DNA from: Candidatus Poseidoniaceae archaeon
GTDB taxonomy: Archaea > Thermoplasmatota > Poseidoniia > Poseidoniales > Poseidoniaceae
Direction: 5' to 3'
Assembly (NCBI GenBank): GCA_023254445.1
Contig: JALRLN010000101.1
Span: 1 to 5,247 of the forward strand
Length of the DNA stretch: 5,247 nt
The stretch's first letter is position 1, and every line of letters starts with the position of its first letter. The notes beneath the pieces were generated by a model that saw nothing but the letters and a program-made list of their open reading frames with translations, did not search any database and was not told the origin of the DNA. A program made the position numbers and the translations under genes. This document shows, in pieces, positions 1 to 4,795 of this stretch.

Positions 1-306
1 CTGGAGGTGGACCAAATCCCCCCACATGGGGGCGACATCGGCCACAAGGGTCGCGGTCGAACGCCCGTCCACCGTGGCCCATGAGTGGTTGACCTGTGGG
101 GTGAGGGATTCGTTTCCACGCTGGATCTGGAGCACAATGTCGAGGTCGTACGCCGCGTCGTCGTGCATCAGCAAAAGGTACTGCTGGCCTTCACCCTCGC
201 CTTGCCAGTCGACAAGCAGCTGCGGTGTGCTGGATTCACCGTGAGCCGACACCGGCAGCGTGGCCAGCAACAGCACGACGGTCATGCCAAGCACACGTGC
301 GTCCAT
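1..306 (-). CDS. Partial exported protein of unknown function (5' end only)
   Basis: An open frame starts with ATG at 306 and stays open for 102 codons to the left edge, so the C-terminal part is missing. The first 22 or so residues form a clear Sec signal peptide: MDAR, a hydrophobic core (VLGMTVVLLLATLPV), then a small-residue cleavage site near VSA-HG. The mature part begins with a Ser/Thr/Glu stretch and continues as alternating hydrophobic and polar segments (LLVDW, QYLLLMH, YDLDIVLQIQ) that look like beta strands of an extracellular or periplasm-like domain, with two possible N-glycosylation sequons (NES and NHS). I recognise no family. The start is supported by a GAGGT Shine-Dalgarno 6 nt upstream. 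The gene lies 44 nt after the deoxyhypusine synthase family gene on the same strand and may be the last member of the polyamine operon, but nothing visible ties its function to polyamines. Confidence 0.75.
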   Translation of the reverse strand, partial: MDARVLGMTVVLLLATLPVSAHGESSTPQLLVDWQGEGEGQQYLLLMHDDAAYDLDIVLQIQRGNESLTPQVNHSWATVDGRSTATLVADVAPMWGDLVHLQ

Positions 307-311
307 GGTAC

Positions 312-317
312 AACCTC
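312..317 (-). promoter_or_regulatory. Shine-Dalgarno for the partial exported protein
   Basis: On the minus strand GAGGTT lies 5-6 nt before the ATG at 306. It matches the anti-Shine-Dalgarno core and is the clearest ribosome binding site in the leftward run, which supports the start chosen for this gene. It also suggests independent initiation rather than pure translational coupling across the 44-nt gap. Confidence 0.55.
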
Positions 318-350
318 GTCAGGGACCCTCATAGGGGTGTCTGCCCTCTG

Positions 351-1310
351 TCAGAGGTCGAGCACGTACCCGATGAGCAACGGCAGCACGATGGTGGCGT
401 CGGATTCGATGATGAAGCGTGGCGTTTCAGGGGAGAGCTTCCCCCAGGTGATTTTCTCGTTCGGTGGCGCACCGGAGTAGCCGCCGTAGGACGTGGAGGA
501 TTCGGAAATCTGGGCGAACCACGACCACAGCGGAACCCCGTGATCGAGGTCTTGGTTCAGCATCGGCACCACGCAGATTGGGAAATCGCCGGCGATGCCT
601 CCACCCACCTGCAGGAAGCCGACCGGCTGGTCCTGGGCCTCGTACCATTGTGCGAGGTCAAGCATGTAGTCCAAACCGCCTCGGACCACATCGGTGGAGG
701 TAACCTCGCCTTGCAGGACCCGGGCAGTGAGGATGTTGCCCAAGGTCGAGTCCTCCCACCCGGGGACGAGCAAGGGGAGGTCTGCGTTGGCCGCAGCCAA
801 GAGCCAACTCGTGCTCGGGTCGGCCTGCATCGCGTCGTCGAGGTCCCCAGAGGTGAGCAGGTCGTACAGGTAGCGGTGGGGAAGGGCCCGGGTCCCTGCT
901 TCACCCGCCAACCGCCAGCGTCGAAGAAGGTGGGCCTCAAGGGCCCGGAAGGCCTCCTCCTCCGGAATGCAAACGTCGGTGACGCGGTTCATTCCACGTT
1001 CGAGGAGGGCAACCTCGTCTTCGGCGGACAAATCGCGCCAGTGCGGGATGCGTTCGTAATGGTCGTGCGCAACGAGTCGAAAGACGTCTTCCTCGAGGTT
1101 CGCCCCCGTGCAGGAGATGGCGCCGATGTGCCCCGCACGGATCATCGGTGCAATGAGTCGCCCCATCCCAGCCGTGCTCATCGCCCCAGCCAGGGTGAGC
1201 ATCAGTTTCCCGCCGCCCTGCAGAAACTCCAGGAGGCTGTGGGCTGTTTCGCGAAGCGTGCCCGCGTTGAAGTGTTCGTAATGGTGGTCCACGAAGTCGC
1301 GGACCGACAT
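351..1310 (-). CDS. dys: Deoxyhypusine synthase family protein (DHS or DHS-like aminobutyltransferase)
   Basis: A 319-residue protein, close to the usual family length. DHS enzymes use NAD and spermidine to transfer an aminobutyl group to a lysine of aIF5A, the first step of hypusine formation; relatives instead transfer it to putrescine, giving homospermidine. Visible family motifs are LTLAGAMSTAGMG (39-51), TGANLEEDV (68-76), PGWEDSTLGN (183-192), VGGGIAGDFPI (235-245) and SGAPPNEKITWGK (279-291), followed by SDATIVLPLL. Lys291 in the WGK motif aligns with the catalytic lysine (Lys329 of human DHS), and Glu285 and Trp289 are also kept. Oddly, positions aligning with human Asp243, His288, Asp313 and Asp316 are Asn192, Asp242, Tyr275 and Tyr278. 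The run GDFPICVVPML...SYGGYSGAPPNEKITWGK resembles the DHS-like proteins found in many bacteria more than canonical archaeal or eukaryotic DHS (from memory). The start follows the speD stop by only 2 nt (TGA-GG-ATG), so translational coupling is likely. Family membership is firm; the exact acceptor substrate is not. Confidence 0.93.
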   Translation of the reverse strand: MSVRDFVDHHYEHFNAGTLRETAHSLLEFLQGGGKLMLTLAGAMSTAGMGRLIAPMIRAGHIGAISCTGANLEEDVFRLVAHDHYERIPHWRDLSAEDEVALLERGMNRVTDVCIPEEEAFRALEAHLLRRWRLAGEAGTRALPHRYLYDLLTSGDLDDAMQADPSTSWLLAAANADLPLLVPGWEDSTLGNILTARVLQGEVTSTDVVRGGLDYMLDLAQWYEAQDQPVGFLQVGGGIAGDFPICVVPMLNQDLDHGVPLWSWFAQISESSTSYGGYSGAPPNEKITWGKLSPETPRFIIESDATIVLPLLIGYVLDL

Positions 1311-1312
1311 CC

Positions 1313-1759
1313 TCAGGCCCCCAGGTGAACCACCTCGCCATGCACGAAGCGGGGCATCTCAGCGCGGTGGCGCAGGACAAGGTCAGGCATGGCGGCGACG
1401 AGGGAGGCCGTGATGTCGTCAGCGATGCCCATTGGGTCGGTGGACCCGCAGGTAAAGCAGTCCACGGCCAGCCAGCCGAGTTCGGAGTAGCAATGCGCGC
1501 TCACGTGGCTTTCATCGAGGAGGACCACGGCAGCGAAGCCCGGAGGGGACACGGCACCGTCGAACCGTTCGACGTGGGCGTGCACCTCACGTGCGGTGCT
1601 GCGTGCAACCGCAGCACGCATCACCTCGAGCATCCAACCGCCGTCGTCTTCGACTGGAGGGGCGTACCCCGTGAAGTCCAGCACCACATGCTTGCCGTGA
1701 GAGCCTTCAGGCGGTTGGTGTGTCAATGCGCGGGCGGAGGACCCGGGGTTTTTATGCAT
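1313..1759 (-). CDS. speD: S-adenosylmethionine decarboxylase family proenzyme (SpeD, pyruvoyl type)
   Basis: A 148-residue protein of the short prokaryotic SpeD class. The family cleaves itself to make a pyruvoyl cofactor, and usually decarboxylates AdoMet to give the aminopropyl donor for spermidine. GKHVVLDFTGY (22-32) matches the family N-terminus. LLDESHVSAHCYSELG (80-95) holds the self-cleavage bond Glu83-Ser84, with Ser84 the future pyruvoyl group. His89 and Cys104 (in DCFTCG) keep the exact +5 and +20 spacing of Ser63, His68 and Cys83 in the Thermotoga enzyme. Variations are CYSE where TWPE is usual, an extra Cys at 90 and at 101, and a non-conserved tail of about 20 residues before the domain. 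The frame is open far upstream; ATG 1759 is chosen because it lies 16 nt after the speB stop and gives a normal-length protein, although no good Shine-Dalgarno is seen. Some SpeD homologues in archaea and bacteria decarboxylate arginine or ornithine instead, and an adjacent agmatinase makes that worth considering. Confidence 0.9.
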   Translation of the reverse strand: MHKNPGSSARALTHQPPEGSHGKHVVLDFTGYAPPVEDDGGWMLEVMRAAVARSTAREVHAHVERFDGAVSPPGFAAVVLLDESHVSAHCYSELGWLAVDCFTCGSTDPMGIADDITASLVAAMPDLVLRHRAEMPRFVHGEVVHLGA

Positions 1760-1775
1760 ATCCCGCAAAAGATGG

Positions 1776-2858
1776 CTACCTGAAACCCGAAAATGTGCCG
1801 CAAACCAGTGGTTTTCGCGGCCCTGGCGTCGAATCTGCTGAGGCATCCCATCGCCCTTCTCGACGGGCATGCACGTGGGCCCCCAAGACCTTGGTGGCAA
1901 GCATGGCAGCGGTGAACTGCGTGAGGGGCGAGCCCTCTTGTCGGCAAATTTCGTTGACGTCGGCGCTGATGACGGTTGCCTTTGGTGCGGCAAACACGGC
2001 CTCGATGGCCTCGTACGCATGCCAGTAGGTGAGGCCCCCCGGAACGGGCGTCCCGGTGGCCGGGACAAGCGTACCGTCCAAGCCATCGATGTCGATGGTC
2101 AGGTGAACGGGACCTTGGATGGCCCTCAAGGCCTCGACGAGCCTTGCCCAGTGGGCTGCGCCACCGCACGGTGAAAGCAAATCACGGGCGTAGTGGGTCT
2201 CGATGCGATCGTCCGAACGGATCCGCTCTTCCTCCTCGAGGGAATGCGCGCGGATGCCAATTTGAATGAGGCGCCCGACGCCGAGGTCAAGGGCCCGGGA
2301 GGCCGCGCAGGCGTGGGACCAACGTTCCCCGTCGAGGTCCGAGCGGAGGTCCGCATGTGCATCAAGTTGGACAACGGTGAGTCGGCCAAGGTCGCCCTCG
2401 AGGGTGGCGTGCTCGCGCATGGCCGCGAGAACGGGCGGCAGGATGCCATGCTCGCCCCCAAGCACCAACGGGAAGACGTCACCGGAAGCCCATGGACGGA
2501 CGTAGCCTTCGATGGCATCCAGTTGCTCGAGCAGGCTGCCTGCGTCGCTGGACCAAGGTCGCTCCGTCCGAATGGTCAAGCCCGCAGGCAAGTCCTCGTT
2601 GAGGAGCACGTCGTGAAGTTCGACCTGCGCGCTCGCCTCGAGGCACGCCATCGGTCCGTCTGCCGTGCCTTGACCATAGGACGTGGTCAGTTCGTACGGT
2701 AGAGGAAGCACGACCATGTCGGGAGCGGCCCAAGGGTCCTCGTCGAGACCGAGCATGGTGGGGACGTCGCCCTCCATGACCAAGCGGAACGACATGACAT
2801 CATGAGGATTCGCGTGGCTCGATGTCCATGATGGGGGCTCATCCCTCGGTGTGTTCAT
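1776..2858 (-). CDS. speB: Agmatinase / arginase-family ureohydrolase
   Basis: This manganese-dependent ureohydrolase probably splits agmatine into putrescine and urea; an aminopropylagmatine or arginine substrate cannot be excluded from sequence. Numbered from ATG 2858 (360 residues), the metal-binding motifs are all present: GGEH (His137), DAHAD (Asp166, His168, Asp170) and TIDIDGLD (Asp256, Asp258), then TGTPVPGG and the late SADVNE segment. The loop after the second metal motif reads DGTLVPATGT where the family usually has DPAxAPGTGT. About 30 residues rich in Arg, Pro and Ser follow the usual end of the fold. The first 35 residues look non-conserved, and the family fold begins near MLGLDEDPW (35-43). 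Met22 (ATG 2795), Met28 (ATG 2777) and Met35 (ATG 2756) are therefore credible alternative starts, more so because ATG 2858 lies inside the AT-rich promoter patch. It is the first gene of the leftward polyamine run, 16 nt before speD. The family is certain; the start is not. Confidence 0.92.
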   Translation of the reverse strand: MNTPRDEPPSWTSSHANPHDVMSFRLVMEGDVPTMLGLDEDPWAAPDMVVLPLPYELTTSYGQGTADGPMACLEASAQVELHDVLLNEDLPAGLTIRTERPWSSDAGSLLEQLDAIEGYVRPWASGDVFPLVLGGEHGILPPVLAAMREHATLEGDLGRLTVVQLDAHADLRSDLDGERWSHACAASRALDLGVGRLIQIGIRAHSLEEEERIRSDDRIETHYARDLLSPCGGAAHWARLVEALRAIQGPVHLTIDIDGLDGTLVPATGTPVPGGLTYWHAYEAIEAVFAAPKATVISADVNEICRQEGSPLTQFTAAMLATKVLGAHVHARREGRWDASADSTPGPRKPLVCGTFSGFR

Positions 2859-2882
2859 ATAGGGTGTCGAACAATATACACT
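2856..2882. promoter_or_regulatory. Divergent archaeal-type promoter region (TATA-like elements)
   Basis: This AT-rich patch stands out in GC-rich surroundings and separates the leftward polyamine run from the rightward genes. On the plus strand CGAACAATATACA (2868-2880) looks like a BRE plus TATA box. Transcription starting about 25 bases downstream would begin near 2901, leaving a short leader that contains the GGTGA of the next gene. On the minus strand there are two AT-rich candidates: GTATATTG (about 2872-2879) and CTATATGAA (about 2854-2862). Either would place the leftward transcript start at or inside the first speB codons. No operator palindrome was found. The call is based on composition, position and spacing only. 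Confidence 0.5.
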
Positions 2883-2917
2883 ACCGTCGCGGGAGAAAGG
2901 TTTCGCGCGGCGGAGAT

Positions 2918-2922
2918 GGTGA
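2918..2922 (+). promoter_or_regulatory. Shine-Dalgarno that selects the start of the DUF6015-like gene
   Basis: GGTGA ends 5 nt before the ATG at 2928 and matches the archaeal 16S rRNA tail complement (GGAGGTGA). It lies inside the sequence that would be coding if translation began at the upstream ATG 2916, whose only upstream purine run (CGGAG) abuts the start codon. This favours 2928 over 2916. Confidence 0.5.
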
Positions 2923-2927
2923 ATCGC

Positions 2928-3347
2928 ATGAGCATGACCCTTGAGGACCTAACGCGCGCCATCCAGCAGCACATCGATACGGACATGGACATGGAGGTCG
3001 CTCGAGGCATGGCCGAGCACGCCCTCGGCTTCTTCGGCTTTTACAACCGGATCATCGACAATGCCCTCGAACCCAACGACCGTAACTTGTTCTACATGTT
3101 CCAAGATTGGGACCTCCTGACCACGGAGTCGGAAGAGACGACGCTCTGGGACGGACGCGAATGGCGCATCCACTACTGGAAGTTCAAGCCGGACCTCCGC
3201 GAGCGTGTCGAGGCGTACATGCAACGCAGCCTCGAAACCGAAGACGCCGACCCTTATGCGGACATCTACACCGGGGACGGCTCGACCATCTGGATGAGGG
3301 AATCCGAGCGCGTGGCCAATCCAAACGCGTTCACCTCCGACTGGTGA
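2928..3347 (+). CDS. Small conserved archaeal protein, DUF6015-like, function unknown
   Basis: A 139-residue protein from the preferred ATG at 2928; ATG 2916 in the same frame would add four residues and ATG 2934 would remove two. It has no signal peptide or membrane segment and should be cytosolic. The N-terminal part (MTLEDLTRAIQQHI, then EVARGMAEHALGFFGF) looks helical. The conserved-looking core is RIIDNALEPNDRNLFYMFQD, then LLTTESEETTLWDGREWRIHYW. I recall this pattern (IIDN.LEP.DR..FY, EETTL.DGREWR.HYW) from small proteins of Thermoplasmata and related archaea grouped as DUF6015; this is memory, not a search. The helix-then-strand layout ending in a basic-aromatic segment could suit a small regulator or nucleic-acid-binding protein, but that is a guess. 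The tail beyond residue 100 is acidic and aromatic, ending TSDW. It is the first rightward gene, served by the divergent promoter and 55 nt before the M14 peptidase gene. Confidence 0.86.
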   Translation: MSMTLEDLTRAIQQHIDTDMDMEVARGMAEHALGFFGFYNRIIDNALEPNDRNLFYMFQDWDLLTTESEETTLWDGREWRIHYWKFKPDLRERVEAYMQRSLETEDADPYADIYTGDGSTIWMRESERVANPNAFTSDW

Positions 3348-3402
3348 CCCTGTGACGTGCATCAGCGGCAAGGGTCTTCAGACCAGTCGACCTCCCACGT
3401 TC

Positions 3403-4761
3403 ATGCGCGGGCGAGCCATCTTCCTCGCGGCCATGCTGCTGGCGACCACGGCGCTCGCAGGCGCGCACGCTCAACAGCCCGACATCGTCCAGGAGCACAT
3501 CTACCACACCCACGCTCAATTGACCATCGACGTCAACGCGTGGGCCGACGACCATCCCGACATCGTCGACCTCACCTCCGCCGGGGAAACGGTGCTTGGA
3601 CGCGCCTTGCATGTGGTGCGCATCTCCGATTGGAGCGTGGACACCAAACCCGACGGCACCGCGAAGGAGGTGGTCTACATTGACGGTGGCCATCATGGAA
3701 ACGAGCACCTTGGGACCGCCCTTGCCTTCTTGGTGGCAGAGCATTACATCGAAGGGTGGGCCGAAGGGGACGAAGCGGTCGTTCAGGTGCTCCAAACCAC
3801 GGAACTGCACATCCTGATCATGCTCAACGCCGATGGAAACGACATGGACACGCGCTGGAACGTCCGTCAAGTGGACCTCAACCGCAACTACGACCACCAT
3901 TGGAACGAGCACGACGAGACCCAGCCTGGAAGCGGCCCCTTCAGCGAACCCGAAACGACGGCCAACGGCATCTACATGCGCGAAGTGGTTCCGAACGCCG
4001 ACCTGTACGTCACCATGCACACGGGCGTGTGGATCATGCTCTATCCTTGGGGGATCATCCCCGACCAGCCGGTGGATTGGGAACTCTTCCACTACATCCG
4101 CGATGTTGTTCATGACGGCATTTCGGACATCCCGATTCAGAACGCAAACCAGGGCCTCTACCCCAATTCGGGGACAAGCCGCGACTACGGGTATGGCGTC
4201 ATGGGCTTCCCGACCTTCACCTTCGAAACCGACGACGAGCAGTGGCTGCCCGGTACGGCAGAGCCCTTGTCGAGCCGGCTTGGTGAGGAACTCGACGTGA
4301 TGGAATACCTGATCGAGAACGTGTGGTATTGGCGTGCCCGGCTCGAGGTCACCAATGTCGTGGTCGAAGACGACGTGCGCCTTGAGGTTCGAAACCTCGG
4401 TCACGCAACAACCGCCAACGCTTCCTTGGAATACATCGATGGCGACGGGATGGTCGCGTGGGCCTCCCCCATGTTCACGGTCAACGCGTCCTCCTCCGCT
4501 TCGCCGACCTTCGCGTTTGACAGAGGCGTCTTGACCGGCGGAGGTTCTTGGAACTTGAATTACCAAAAACGCGTCATCGACGCCGCCCAATGGGTCAACG
4601 AAAGCGTGCCCTCGGAGGTCGTTGACCTTCGCCCCTCGACCGACGGCGCTGCACTGCCCATCGGCACAGCGCCCCTCTTGGTCGCGAGCCTGATCGCAGC
4701 CGTGGCCGTGGAGGCCAAGCGTCGAGGCATCGACCTCTGTGGTGAGGATGGCGAGCATTGA
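3403..4761 (+). CDS. Exported, membrane-anchored M14 zinc carboxypeptidase
   Basis: A 452-residue metallopeptidase expected to remove C-terminal residues from peptides outside the membrane. Residues 1-23 are a Sec signal peptide (MRGR, hydrophobic core, likely cleavage after AHA before QQPD). The M14 catalytic domain spans about 30-310. Zinc ligands are His98 and Glu101 in GGHHGNE and His206 in YVTMHTG. LNRNY (159-163) gives Asn160/Arg161, which hold the substrate carboxylate in this family; SGPFSEPET (177-185) is a typical family segment; Glu275 in FTFETDDE fits the catalytic base. Residues 311-410 look like an Ig-like beta domain (LEVTNVVVEDDVRLEVRNLG). A single transmembrane helix (about 417-437) followed by AKRRG and a short acidic tail anchors the protein with the catalytic part outside. 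The frame is open from GTG 3352, but ATG 3403 is chosen because it directly precedes the signal peptide. No Shine-Dalgarno is seen before it, and the 55-nt gap to the previous gene holds nothing recognisable. Peptide specificity cannot be read from the sequence. Confidence 0.92.
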   Translation: MRGRAIFLAAMLLATTALAGAHAQQPDIVQEHIYHTHAQLTIDVNAWADDHPDIVDLTSAGETVLGRALHVVRISDWSVDTKPDGTAKEVVYIDGGHHGNEHLGTALAFLVAEHYIEGWAEGDEAVVQVLQTTELHILIMLNADGNDMDTRWNVRQVDLNRNYDHHWNEHDETQPGSGPFSEPETTANGIYMREVVPNADLYVTMHTGVWIMLYPWGIIPDQPVDWELFHYIRDVVHDGISDIPIQNANQGLYPNSGTSRDYGYGVMGFPTFTFETDDEQWLPGTAEPLSSRLGEELDVMEYLIENVWYWRARLEVTNVVVEDDVRLEVRNLGHATTANASLEYIDGDGMVAWASPMFTVNASSSASPTFAFDRGVLTGGGSWNLNYQKRVIDAAQWVNESVPSEVVDLRPSTDGAALPIGTAPLLVASLIAAVAVEAKRRGIDLCGEDGEH

Positions 4762-4763
4762 TT

Positions 4764-4791
4764 AGCCCCGCCCCGAAGCAACATTGGGGCT
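4764..4791 (+). repeat. Short GC-rich inverted repeat just before pepA
   Basis: AGCCCC (4764-4769) and GGGGCT (4786-4791) can pair as a perfect 6-bp stem with a 16-nt loop. A second GCCCC at 4770-4774 can compete for the same right arm, giving a tighter loop. It fills almost all of the 34 nt between the carboxypeptidase stop and the pepA ATG at 4796. No T-run follows, so it does not look like a terminator; it could modulate translation initiation or be chance in GC-rich DNA. Confidence 0.35.
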
Positions 4792-4795
4792 CCCT

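Noticed and set aside
307..350. Possible hairpin terminator after the DHS-family gene
   Set aside because: AGGG and CCCT segments can pair weakly on the minus strand, but the stems are 4 bp, several pairings compete, and no T-run follows.
225..1328. Long plus-strand open frame of 367 codons opposite the DHS-family gene
   Set aside because: The minus-strand frame carries the full set of DHS motifs. The plus-strand product has no recognisable domain, and its openness follows from GC-rich codon bias.
1760..2086. Upstream extension of the speD frame overlapping speB
   Set aside because: The frame is open for another 109 codons, but the translation (Pro/Arg/Ser-rich) is a shadow of speB and would give a SpeD far longer than the family.
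2193..2702. Plus-strand open frame of 169 codons opposite speB
   Set aside because: No domain or ribosome binding site; the minus strand carries the ureohydrolase metal motifs across the same bases.
2793..2804. Small palindrome CATGACATCATG as a possible operator near the speB start
   Set aside because: The arms are only 5 bp, and the repeat largely reflects clustered ATG codons of the speB N-terminus; not enough to call an operator.
3352..3402. GTG start at 3352 for the carboxypeptidase
   Set aside because: It would put 17 polar residues ahead of a textbook signal peptide; ATG 3403 begins exactly at the signal peptide.
3331..4758. Long minus-strand open frame of 475 codons opposite the M14 carboxypeptidase
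   Set aside because: It is longer than the true gene, but its product is a low-complexity Val/Asp/His/Gly-rich sequence without motifs. The plus strand shows a signal peptide, all M14 catalytic residues and a membrane anchor.
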